64,000 bases of DNA from Hydractinia symbiolongicarpus (taxonomy: Eukaryota; Cnidaria; Hydrozoa; Anthoathecata; Hydractiniidae), in the NCBI RefSeq assembly GCF_029227915.1, contig NC_079877.1, positions 10,355,351 to 10,419,350 on the forward strand. Direction: 5' to 3'. The position numbers and the translations under genes are program-made. Shown here in pieces: positions 35,150 through 46,240 of this stretch. The notes beneath the pieces are model-generated. The model was not told the DNA's origin, did no database searches, and saw nothing but the letters and a program-made list of their open reading frames with translations. Each line of letters opens with the position of its first letter. Positions within the stretch are counted from its first letter, which is position 1.

Positions 35150-36579
35150 ATGGATTCTTCATTTATTTTTTACAATAACCGTGACGGGGATCGCACAGAA
35201 AGAACACTGCGGAGAAGCCAAGTATCAGTCCAAAGACTGGCAATGATTTACAAGGTATGCGTTATTCACACCATTGTAGACTAGCAGAGTTTCAAAGAAC
35301 TATGATAATTTCATTCTTGTTTATTATAGCTTGACGTTACATCGGTGTACATAACAGAGGAGTTCGGTTCCTCAGAATTTCCGAATCCGGATGGGACGTT
35401 TGATTGCCTTCGGGAGTCGCCTTCTGGCACGTATTACCAAGTGGAGGGAGAACCACATCAAGGCATGACTCAGGTTAGAAACCTACCGACATCAACGGTC
35501 AATGACATCGGCGCGTTTCGAAGGCCAACAATGTTGCATACATCTTCGTCCACGATGTCGCGTAAACGTGTAGGTGCGGCTGCGGAGAACTATGTTATAA
35601 AAGTTGTTCTGGCGGATATAGAGAACAAAAAAATCGGTAAGTTGATATTGTTCTATACTAAACGTTCTAATTTTACACATTCATAAATTATAAATACTCT
35701 TCTTTTTTACAGTTAATCAGAAACGAATTTCGTTTATAACAATAACGGAAGCAGAAGCAAACGTCGACGCAATCACGGAGATGGCAAAAACACGATTCGA
35801 AGATCGAACGTTGGTGTTAGTGCAAGGAGGTGGTTTACGATACGAGGACTCCGCAGCCACAAGAGGTGTGTATATATATATTTGAATATGGACTGAAAAT
35901 TGTTTTTCCTCTTCACAGTTTTAAAGAGAACACTTTCTTCTTACAGGAATAAGCTTCTGGAAAGCCGCGGCTCGGAAGGTTTATGCAGTAAAAGCCAATG
36001 ATCTCGAAACATTTGATTATTTTACGCCACGAAGAACAAGCACACAGTCCATTAATTTTGGTGAGTAATTTTAATGTCGCCAACTTTTCTAAATGTAAAA
36101 AAATAAAAATCTTACTAAACAGTTAAATAAATAAAATGTTTTAATCATTTTTCAAAGAGGTAACTTTTTCTCCACGTTAAAAATACATCCATCCCTTCCA
36201 AAATATTTAATTTTAATTTATTTTAGAAGAAATAAAGGAAAAACTTGCTGACCTCACCAGCCTCGTCCAATCTGGCGTGATTTTAACTTGTGTGGACCAA
36301 GATACACGAGAGGCAGCACAACGAGCATTATCATCTGTAAAGATCTGTGAGAAGGCAAAACAAAGCTTCGAGTGCTTGATATGTCGTGGGTTGAGCCGGA
36401 GTCCGGTGAAAATGGGTTCCTGCTGCAGAAGAATAATTGGTTGTGGCGAATGTGTAGATCGCTGGTTTTTAGAAAATCAAAATTGCCCACATTGCAGGTC
36501 CAACGAACTCGACGCAATTTTTGAAACTAATAATTTTGATGGAGTGCTTGCAGAAATACGTTCTGTCTTTCCGAATTAA
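35150..36579 (+). CDS. RING-type zinc-finger protein on transposon (five exons, 343 aa)
   Basis: Probable ubiquitin-ligase-like accessory protein. Exons 35150-35254, 35330-35636, 35713-35865, 35947-36060 and 36227-36579; all junctions are GT/AG, phases are 0,1,1,1 and the length is 1032 nt. Residues 1-35 are basic (RTERTLRRSQVS). The middle holds a conserved-looking block (LVLVQGGGLRYEDSAATRG, then ISFWKAAARKVYAV) resembling a small folded module. The C-terminus (about 275-317) is a RING/U-box-like knuckle with Cys 276, 279, 292, 293, 299, 302, 313 and 316 (FECLICRGL, GSCCRRIIGCGECVDRWF, NCPHC). The usual RING His is replaced by Cys, so metal ligation is atypical. It converges on the integrase gene in the same element. 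The target and whether it aids transposition are unknown. Confidence 0.85.
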
Positions 36580-37544
36580 ATTTTATAAAACACCATCGTT
36601 CTTTTGAAAATCTTTCTGAATACTTTTTCAAAACTAACATTGATAGCGTTACTGACTTTGCGCACCCTTCTTCATAGAGCCTCAAAAATTACCTTTTTCT
36701 ACATTATTGATTTGACGATGATCGATCACTGTCAAAAAATTATTTCTTATTTATTTTAGCTTTTATTTTATTTTATGTACTATATACTTAAAACGGAGAG
36801 AGGAAGGCAAAAATCTTCTTACCACTGTTTTTTATGACCCGGTTTTTATCTGTCACAGTGTAAATATTTTTAATTTTGTAAAAACTTGTATTTTTTATGT
36901 TTCAAAATATATTTTATTCTTCACAATATGTTTTACTTATGTTTTAAAGTGGCGGCAATACTTAGGTACATTACACATTCTCTGAAAAAAGATCCTTTTT
37001 TTCAGTCTTTTGCATTTTGCATGAACTTTAAAGTCTGGAAGCGAATATATTTGCCATAAAAAAGATGCTTTACGCATGAGAACGAAATAAAGAAAATTTC
37101 AGGCTAACCAATGTTAAAAAACACTCCAGGCTGACGACGGTTTTTTTGCAATCGTTTTCATATTTACGTCCAAAACATCGTTAAGGAGCATTTTGATTTC
37201 AAGTTAATAGAAACCAGGTCTTTCGCAAGTGTTTTTCAGCGAAGATTAAAAACACTCTTGACCTTTAGCGAAGATTAAAAACACTCTTGATCTTGCGAGT
37301 TCGCGCAACAGAATCCGGGGGTGTACATAAGCAAGATCTTTCTGTGCGCCCAACCAACAACAGGGTAACAAACGTCAAAGGAGATAAAAATTAATTCAAA
37401 TGCTTTTTACAAAAAAATTCTTATGTTTCGTTTGAATATTTTTTTGGAAAGTTAATCCCTACTAGGAAGACTAAAACTTTTTCTCCCACTCAAATTTTTT
37501 CCTGATAACAATGCAGAAGTGAGCGCGAAAGCAACAAGACAATT
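36580..37544. other. Gap between the convergent transposon genes
   Basis: No third gene. A 25-bp direct repeat containing CGAAGATTAAAAACACTCTTGA occurs twice at about 37241-37292. It should hold the two 3' ends, but polyadenylation sites are not clear (AATAAA at about 37085 on plus). Confidence 0.5.
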
Positions 37545-39122
37545 TTACAAAAGAGCGTTGTATCTTTCAGTGATATCAATAAAACAATGTACGGCATGTC
37601 GAAACGATCTATCATTTTCGTTCACAACATCGTTATAAATTTGTTCAATATTACAGATTTCATTAAACTCTCTGTTTCGATTAGCTAAAAACTGTGGATG
37701 GTCTTTTAAAGGATCGTCACCGAATTGGTTAGGCTCAGAAATCCGTCCTTGATATGTTTGGTTGTATATTTGCATAGCTGTTGCGGTGTCTGGGACATTA
37801 CTCTGCTGCACTGGAGGATATCGAGTTGTCATCTCTTTAATATTCAATGGAACTCCTCTACCTGAAACAAAATTTAAAGGTGCAAAGAAGCTGAATAGTT
37901 GTTGTTAACAGGATGCCAGGACTTGTATAATCTACCTACCAGGTATTGGGTGACAGTTCCAGGCTCTTACCAATGTTTGCAGCCCAAAGTTTGCAACTTT
38001 GCAGGTGACAAAAGAAACGCAGAACTTATGAATATTGTTATCCATGTCTATAATCAATGAATTGTCCATGTCGACTAGTATTGATTTGATTGGATAATTA
38101 ACTCGACCATTAACTTCAACCCAAAATCTTTCAATTGGTAGATTCTAGAAAATATATGAAACTTATGAAAAGTTAACCTGTGCAGAAGATGATAGTCGTA
38201 TTTTTCGTATTTTTTTGTGATGAAAGAACGAAATGTTTTTAAAATATATCGGAAATAATAAAGTAATTTACCCTTTTCGATTCTGTTTGTTGATAAGGTA
38301 AACTTAATTGGTCACCACGAATATTTGCCAGATACTCCTGCATCCCCAGCATGAGAAAAAATTCTCTCCCGTGGTCCACCCGAACTTGGTCAAACATGCA
38401 ATATGTGGTCAATACCTTTCTAAATAAAAACAAATAATTGGAATTTGCTGCGCATTTTTACGTGCGTAGCTATATCTAAATTAGAATCAAGCGAAATTGA
38501 TTGCGCATGTTCTAACCTGTATATATGCGAATATATCACGGGGTTGCTTTTGACTGGCATTGTAGCAGCAGCAACAACAAAGCGACTGTGACCGTCCAAT
38601 GCTACGACATGCGTTGTACCGTACATTACTAATTTTTCGTTTTGGTCTATATGAAGTTTGTGACCAAAATAGTCAGCCCTGTAAGGGATAGGATTAACAG
38701 ACCTTGCGGTATCTGTTTGACGTCTTGCGTGATATACTGGCGAAACAGTTGACAGGGCCTTTCCAATTCTTTTTTGACTGACATTGAAACCATGTTTTTG
38801 CTTAATGTAACCAGTCATCATTTTGCGACCGTATGTAGGACCAACCTAAATAAGCAATAACTTGTACAGTTCCACATCATGCACTCATACGCTAAGCACA
38901 GGTGAATTTGCTTACCTCTTTAACAGCTGAAGCCACGATGTTCTCTATTTTTTGTTGGTTTATACGTAGGCGGATGTCATGTTTCGAACAGTAACGTTTA
39001 ACCGAACGTTCAGAAAATCCACGAACACCAGGATTTGTCGCTTTCAAAAACTCGCTAATTTCCTTGAAGTTTTTATGTTGTTTAGCCACATTTACAATGT
39101 AATCTCGGTCAATGTTATCCAT
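37545..39122 (-). CDS. DDE integrase/transposase (five exons, 401 aa)
   Basis: Catalyses cut-and-join of the element's DNA ends (family inference). Exons 39122-38916, 38845-38517, 38419-38272, 38144-37940 and 37861-37545; GT/AG throughout, phases 0,2,0,1, total 1206 nt. Residues 1-69 are helix-turn-helix-like (FKEISEFLKA, FSERSVKRYCSKHDIRLR). The catalytic core has Asp136 (LHIDQNEKLVMYG), Asp194 (VRVDHGREF) and Glu233 (LPIERFWVEVNGRVNYPIK), a D-D-38-E arrangement in a retroviral-type integrase (rve) fold, then the WNCHPIPG / RGVPLNI block typical of this group. The C-terminal ~100 residues are acidic/polar. The frame is open and the catalytic triad complete, so the enzyme may be functional. 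The gene starts about 390 bp inside the right inverted repeat. Confidence 0.87.
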
Positions 39123-39134
39123 TATTTTGGCGCG

Positions 39135-39368
39135 TTAAGACATCTGAGGGCTAAGCGCGCGTAAAAACCTTGAGTAAACGATTGCATCAATCAGAACAGA
39201 AATCAATTGTTCGCCCTTAAGATTCAGTTTGATTGGCCACCCGAGGAAAGATGTTGAAAGTCCGGGACAGTTGCGCAAACCTAACAGGGGGTCAAGTATA
39301 AATTGTTCTGTGACCTCTTTCCAAAGGTCCTGCATCATAGCCGGGTGTTTGTGTCCATGATATTTCAC
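39135..39368 (-). other. Small open frame upstream of the integrase (possible leader or third gene)
   Basis: 77 codons (starts MKYHGHKHPAMMQDLWKEV) lying between the right inverted repeat and the integrase start, ending 12 bp before it. No recognised domain. It may be 5' leader sequence. It is GC-richer than the flanks, like the transposon genes. Confidence 0.3.
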
Positions 39369-39510
39369 AATATGACAAAGGTTACAGGTGGCCAGCTTCT
39401 TTTTGTGAAGATGAAAAAAATTGTTTGACCCAGCAAAAATTGAAATTGCGAAATTATAATTTGAATTCTGTTTTTTTGATCTTTTGCACGTAATTTGAAT
39501 TTTGAATTTT

Positions 39511-39635
39511 GAAATTTTAAACTGAATTTTGAATTTTGATTTTCAAATCGAATTGAAAATCAAAATTATTCACAAATTTTAATTTTTGATTTTCAATTTA
39601 ATTGAAAATCAAATGGCCCTAAGGGTACACGCATT
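39511..39635 (-). repeat. Right terminal inverted repeat of RING/integrase transposon
   Basis: Reverse complement of 34633-34757 with about one mismatch (TTAA in place of TCAA in an inner block), ending ATGGCCCTAAGGGTACACGC. Confidence 0.9.
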
Positions 39636-39973
39636 CACCTCCCATAATGTAAAATTATTAGTCAATAAATGACAATTTATCGATTACAAAATTCCGCCAT
39701 CGAAAGTTTAAAATAGTATTTTACGCAATCGAAAGTGTCTTTATATTAAAAAATTTGAATTCGAATGAACAGAGGTCAATAATTTATTGACTATTTTGAT
39801 CATGTAATGTCAAGTTTGAGCTTATATGCGCTTCTAAAACTATAAGCAACTATTGCATTTGTCAACACAAACTCGAAAGTGCATATTTGAATGTATTTTT
39901 TCCTTATGCCAATACTATATCTATTTAATTTAGTTGTAGATTTTTCTAAAAAGATATTAATACACAACAAACC

Positions 39974-42900
39974 ATGAACCAACGTCACTGGTTGTTCATA
40001 TTTTTGCAAACTTATCGATTCTTCGTTTACCAATCAAGCATTTCAGCAGGAGAAGCTGCAACTAGTCAAGCAATAGAACCATGTGATATGAACAACAAGT
40101 CATTGTATGAAGCCAGAGATTGTTTAAAATACTTGCACAATATAACCGGAATAAATAAGAATTATTCTGAAAGACTTATTCGTAATATGATCAGACATTA
40201 CTTAAAGTCGTCCAATTTCGATGTTGGAAGTAAGGTAACAATTTGTTAGACTTATCTTTTGAAATGCTTAGAAATCTATCCATATGTTAAATATTTTTTT
40301 TGAATAAATAACATCAAGACTAAATTTATCGTTGAACCAAAACTTTCAGGCATATATCGGTCAATTTTAAGCCAAAACAAGAAAACTCTTTTTGGTTTAA
40401 CACTCAGCCCTGTCATTGAAACAAATAACGTGACTTTTATGCTGGCGCACTAACCATAGTTAGTCTATGTCAACTTTTTAATAAAAATGAGATTCTTTAA
40501 ACATATACATGTCATACAAAACATTTGTACATCTGCTATAGCCAGCAATCCAAGTGTTACACGTTAAGTGTAGAACTATAGAAAAATGATCCATTCATAT
40601 TATCTTTTTTCACTAAACAATTTTGGCAAAAATGGTTAAAGATACAAAAATACATACTATAAAACCCTCACTAGATCGTTGTCGTGTAGTGGGTTTGAAA
40701 AGATGTTAAAAATCTTTTTCAAATGATATTTTATTCTCGCAAACAGTGGTGAGTTAGTCAAATATTTTCTTCTTTCTTTTAGATAACTTACGCACAAAGA
40801 AGTACGTACCTTTGTTTAACCAGTTGGTTTTATGAATATTTTAACCATCCAGTTCTAATCATCACAGATAGCAGTACAGAAAGACATGTTAGTGAATTTT
40901 TAGAAAAACAAAATAGTCAAATAAATTTGTTTTCGTACAAATACGCAAACAATACTGTGTTTGCAGATATCTTACACTGGAAGGTGGAAGGATATAAATT
41001 ATTTGTCTTTCTCTGTTCTTTAAAATGTAGTACAGATATTATAACAATGGCGGCTAATGCTGATTTTCACGACAACAAATATATTTGGGTAACTGATAAA
41101 AGAGAAATATTTTCATACATTAATCTTCCTGAAAATATGTTGTTTGTTGATGTAAATTCATGGCAGGGACCTAATCCAACGTTTGTGGAATGCAGTTATA
41201 AAGAAATTAAGCAGATGTTGAAGTGAGTAGCTCATCCTCTATTTTAAACCTCTGTACTAAAAGAAACTTTAAACCCCAAATAATTTAAAACATAATTGTT
41301 GAACGTTATATTGCAGTTTGGATATTATTGCATATTATATAATTTTTGACGGCTTTCAAGAGCATTCTCTATTTGCAGTAAAAAAAATTCATGAAATTTT
41401 TTGACACACATGCAAGAGGATAGTGTATCTTCTTTAACGCAATTTTTTTGTTTTTTTCTTTGTTACAATAAAACCGCTATTTAGTCACAAAGAAAGAATT
41501 GATAGATTTTCGCAAGACAATTTTATCTTCTTATTTCCAATACAAGAGGGGATAGAATAATAAAAATCATATTAAATCTACTTCTTTAAGTTATTAATTT
41601 AGCGCGCTTGTTGATTCCTTTTCTTTACATTTTTAAAGCAAAAAATTTCAGATCAAGAAATAGCATTCAGGGCGTACTTGCAAATTTATTACAATTTTTT
41701 TTTATCGCGTCAAATGTTTTGACATTTGGTATCTTTACATATAAAATCTTTTTTAACTAACTTTGCGTTATCATACAATGAATGCATTTCAAATTAAATG
41801 ATTAAGCTGCAGTTGGCATGTATCAAATATTCCCTGTATTGAATAATCGCTTTTCTCTAGGACCAAAACTTACGGACTAACAATTCACAAAACGCATTTG
41901 GAAACATTTCCAGACATGTATTACCTGTCCAAAAAAAGCAGTTGGTTGTCACTTTCAAGTGAGTGCTGTGATATAACTACAATTTATCTTAGCGAAATAG
42001 ATCTTTCTTATCGAAAGTATAAGACGATTGTTAACATTGTTACAATAATTGAACCACCATTTACAACATTGTCCAGGGTAAAACCAACTTTATCTGGAAA
42101 GATATGCGATATTGGGAAGTTATGTTGGGTACATAAAATGCTTAATGAAACATTTAAGGTTAAAGTACCGTACTGTTGCATTGGATTTTGTATGGACTTA
42201 TTGAATGAAATTGAAAAAGATTTAAATATTGAATCTAATGTGTACTTGGTGGAAGATTCTGTTTATGGATTGGAATTAAATGGAACTTACAATGGGTTAA
42301 TAGAAGATGTGCTTCATGGAAAAGCAGATGCTATTTTAGAACCTATCACAATGTATGAATGGCGTTCTAAAGTTATCGAATTCTCTGAGCCTTATTTAAC
42401 AAGTGGGATAAGTATTGCAACTGTTATGGAGAGCAACGGGCATTCGTTTTTTAATTTCACTTTGTTTTTTCCAATCTCTCTAAATTTATGGATAAGCACG
42501 TTTGCTATTGCCATGATTGTGAGTTTCTTTTTATGGCGTATAGAATATTTTGTAGCTAAAAAAAACATTTATCCATGGAGGGAGAGCATTTTGTATCAAA
42601 TTGGATTGGTATTTCAGCGCGATATGGGAGGAAAAAATCCGATGTTTATCAGCACTAGAATTATTGCGCTGTGTGGTGCATTGTTTATGATGATCTTGAT
42701 GTCATCGTACACAGCGATGTTGACTGCAAATAAAGTCAAGTATTCCCACAACTTGCCAATCGCTGGCTTCAAAGACGACAAGGTACAGCCTTTTATCTTT
42801 TATATGTATCCAACATTCTAACGTACTCAGCTTCTTAGCATTGGTGATTATACCAGAAGGGAAAAGATGCAAAGATTACAACCAGTGATGATATGAAGCA

Positions 42901-44188
42901 TGAGCAAACACAAATAAAATGCATGCAATTAAATTACAATTGACGGCAGCTTAAATGAACCCAACCATTATTTAAGTGACTTTGTATAAGGGTTTTTTCT
43001 ATTGTTGCTACAGATCTTTACCTTTAACAAAGCGTGACTACATTACATATTTTACATATTTTACATATTTTACATATTTTTACATATTTATTATTTTACA
43101 TATTTTATTTAGATAACAAGCCCGACAAACGATTTTATTTACGCAACGCTAGCAAATTCTGGTATCAGTCAAATGTTTCGCGACAGTAGTAGTGCAGACT
43201 GGACGACCATGTATGGTTTTATGAAAAAACATAATTTTGTTGACACAGAAAATGCATTTAAAGACTTAAAGTCAGGGTGTGTATTGCTTTATTTCTTTTT
43301 TGTAGTTCAATTATTAACATTATTCGAAATGAATTTTTATATGGTTTGTTATGATAAAATTATTTCTTATTCTTTAATTAATCGATGGTTCTTTCCCTTT
43401 ATCAAGAACGGTTGTCTCTTTAACTTCCCGCTCGAGCTCTCTGCCAAGTGTATTTGGATTAGCCTATCAACGAAGACGGAGACAAGATTCACCTGCAAAA
43501 ACCGTTTAGTGGCAGCATATTTAACTGTAGGATTATAACGAGGCTACAAGTTTCCACATTTAATGCAACATCTGTGGTGTGGCGACATTGACGAAGTTGA
43601 GCTGTGTCAGATTAAAAATTCAATTTTCTTTTACATGGGATTTATCTTAATATCTCTCAGTTGTGTGATAGTGAGATATTTCGCAGTCAAATGGATTAAT
43701 TTAATAACAGTATCAGTAAAGCTTAACTTAAATCTTATCGGTCCTAACAAGTTACGTTTTCTTCTAGAAAATTAAACGCTATAATACAAGACACAACCAT
43801 TTTGCAATACTACGCCAGCATCGATCAAAACTGCGGCATTCAGATAGCTGGTGACCCAATTCCGGATGCTGGGTATTCTATAGCTATGCCTAAAGGCTCG
43901 CCATTGAAATCAAAATTTGATAATTTGATTCGAGAATACAAAACTCGTGGATTAATTAAAAAACTGGAAGAACGTTGGTTGCCAAACAGTTGTCTTAGTA
44001 AATCACAAGAACATACAATTGATCAAGCAGAAATAAACTCATTTGGTGGACTATTTGTAGTACTAATTGCTGCGTGTTTTCTTGCAATTGCGATTTTTAT
44101 TGCTGAACATATGGTATGGGCATGGTACAACTCCCGAATCGTCCATTTAAATTCTATTCAAATTTCTGTTAAAAGCGGTGTCCTTTGA
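39974..44188 (+). CDS. Ionotropic glutamate receptor, NMDA-like, gene C (five exons, 735 aa)
   Basis: Complete ligand-gated channel subunit. Exons 39974-40234, 40783-41222, 41861-42782, 43113-43276 and 43768-44188; phases 0,2,0,2; 2208 nt. Signal peptide at residues 1-27. Short amino-terminal domain to about 280. S1 has CCIGFCMDLL, YNGLIED, EPITMYEWR (binding Arg about 402) and FSEPY. TM1 is about 437-459, the pore loop GLVFQRDMGG has Gln486 at the Q/R/N site, and TM3 ends SSYTAMLTANKV. S2 includes DFIYATLANSGISQMFRDS and IIQDTT with the amino-binding Asp; TM4 is about 690-712. Two positions differ from A and B near the ligand: Glu for Ala before the Pro of the PIT motif, and Glu for Gly in YNGLIED. 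Closest to gene A, in opposite orientation, separated from A and B by the transposon-rich interval. Confidence 0.9.
43045..43110 (+). repeat. TTTTACATA microsatellite beside iGluR C exon 4
   Basis: Five to six units of about 9 bp (TTTTACATA) directly before the acceptor at 43111-43112, within the polypyrimidine/branch region. Confidence 0.85.
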
Positions 44189-45149
44189 CACTATGCGCGA
44201 TGCAAAGTTCACAAGAAATTCACAGATTTTTTTACGTTTTTTAAAAGCCATTAGATAATATATTCTGAGGGCTGACGTCTAAGTGGCTCTTGAATTTTAT
44301 AAGCCAATCATCTTTAGAGGATATGGAAACATAAGAAGCACGAAGAAACTTCAGTATTCTTGAGAGAAAGTAGAAAAACATGTGTTGCGAAAACTAGCTA
44401 AAATCATAAGATATACATGCGCCGTTATAACCATGGCACAACTAATGTTAAAGAAAACGTGTCTGAAAATTTCAAGTCCATCCATTGATGTTTGCACAGT
44501 TTATAGGCCTTTATTTCTGACATAGTTTTAAACAAAATTTCTGTAAAAAAGCGGGCAAAAGCCATTATGAATGTTTTGATTTGCTGAATGATTCTTTTGT
44601 TTCATTTCTACGTTAAAGTTTGTTTATTTAAGATCTCTTATCGAAAGAGAAAAAGCATGATTTTTCAGAAAGCATCTGAAATTAACGTGTCTAATTAACA
44701 CACGTTAATTTTAGATGCTTTCTAAAAATTAATGTTTTTTTTTTGCTTTTATTCCTAGCGTAGAATAATACGATAATAAATGTGCAATGTTTAATGTGAG
44801 CATAGAGTGAACAGAGAAACGTTTTTATAGAATGATGCACTTAAGATTATGAAGAAGATTTTGTTAACATTTTAAGACCGTGTGACTAAATATCAACAGA
44901 CAAACTTATTTTTTATTTATTTGGTTAACTCTTTTATAAGGACCTTGATCGTACTTCTGTTAGCTACTGCTACTGCACATAACACTTTGCGACTCTTTGC
45001 ATGAATTAAATTGATTGACAGTTTGACCAAGTTGGCCAATCACAATTCGTTTTTAAACAATCAAAGTAACTTCCCGCGGGCAAATTTAAAGATGAGTTCG
45101 TTTTCTTTGAATGCGGCACCTGTTTTTGCATCACACATACCTTAAGTAG
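44189..45149. other. 3' flank of iGluR gene C, no gene
   Basis: AT-rich. Contains the hairpin at 44667-44723. No coding sequence is supported. Confidence 0.4.
44667..44723. repeat. Long near-perfect hairpin
   Basis: AGAAAGCATCTGAAATTAAC and its near-complement GTTAATTTTAGATGCTTTCT form a stem of about 25 bp with one mismatch around CTAATTAA. It has no terminator-like context and may be a fold-back element. Confidence 0.85.
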
Positions 45150-45530
45150 AGAAATTTTAGCGAGGATTAAATTAGGCAAATTAAATACCCGCCAAAATTT
45201 TGATAACTGACTATTCGCCAAATTAAATACTCGCCAAATTTAACATAATTTGCCGTTCGCCAAATTAAATCCCTGTGAAATTTTTAAAAAAAATGTTTTA
45301 TTCCCCCAAAAGAGAACTTTTCTTTATTGACGATGATGAAGAATAGAATTTTTAACTCTATAACAAATCTTGTGTTTATATATACGTTTATTCTCATTTT
45401 TTATAAAACAATTCAATAAACATAAACATAAAAACTCATTTCTTTGTGTCATTCGCCAAAGTATATCCCCACCAAAATAAACATTTTTTTGTATTCGCCA
45501 AATTGAATACTCGCCAAATTACTTAAAGTA
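45150..45530. mobile_element. MITE-like element built of TTCGCCAAATT repeats
   Basis: Several copies of TTCGCCAAATTAAATACTCG-type sequence in direct orientation (about 45211, 45253, 45485), with weakly inverted ends (GAAATTTTAGCGAGGATTAA on the left, CTCGCCAAATTACTT on the right). No coding sequence. The family is not identified. Confidence 0.45.
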
Positions 45531-45951
45531 GCTCTAAAGAAGATGTATCTCCTCCTCTTTTATACCTCCATGGCATGGGCATTGAAACACAAAAAACGAA
45601 GAACTTTATAGAGTAATTGCGTTGGAAAATTAAAATGATATTTTTATTTTCAAGTTTTTTAGATTGAAGAATATACGAGTGGTATTCCCCTGTAACTTTA
45701 ACATATAACTTCAAGAGTTTCAACTTAAAACTTTCAAACAACAAAACATTTTTTTTTCTTGCTATGAAAATTTTACAAATCTATTATGATAAGTTTGTCT
45801 GTAATGAGCATAGTAGATATAAACTTTTTTCTTTGAGGTCACCGAATATTATTTGTCTAATTTGTTAACATTATTAACGTTACGTAACATCAGACTAACG
45901 TCAATGCATTAATTTAGTTAAAAAGATAAAAATGAAATTTAATATATATAG

Positions 45952-46240
45952 CTAGTCGATATGACTGTGGATCAATAGACATGTTCGCCTGTCCTTTATA
46001 TACTGCATTGCGTGTGTCTCGCTACTGTGCTACCATTATGCGCAGAGACTGACAAAATACGAGTATCATTTATTCTAGTGATCATGATGTGAGAGATATA
46101 CGAAACGTGCACTAATGAACAAAGTTTCTGTTTTCATTTTTACCTTTTGAATAAAATTTTCAAGTCGATAAGCTTGTGGATTAATCCACTTATGCACAAG
46201 GCCAATGTAACAAGTTCAAAATTTTAATTTTGATGACGTC
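45952..46240 (-). mobile_element. Helitron-type terminus, minus orientation, decayed
   Basis: CTAGTCGATATGACTGTGG at 45952 is the complement of a Helitron 3' end, followed by CTTTATATACTGCATTGCGT shared with 61430. A second minus-type hairpin (GTGGATTAATCCAC) is at about 46166. The outer limit is unclear. Confidence 0.4.

Larger units (their letters stand above)
34633..39635. mobile_element. DNA transposon carrying RING protein and DDE integrase genes (5.0 kb)
   Basis: Inverted repeats of about 125 bp (34633-34757 and 39511-39635) start AATGCGTGTACCCTTAGGGC and differ at about one position. Between them are two intact, convergent five-exon genes: a RING-type protein on the plus strand and a DDE-type integrase on the minus strand. 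Each starts near its own end. I could not see a clean target duplication. Gypsy/retroviral-type integrase DNA transposons (Ginger, IS481EU-type) are the nearest described groups I can suggest; family assignment is uncertain. The near-identity of the ends and two open genes suggest a young, possibly mobile copy. Confidence 0.8.
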
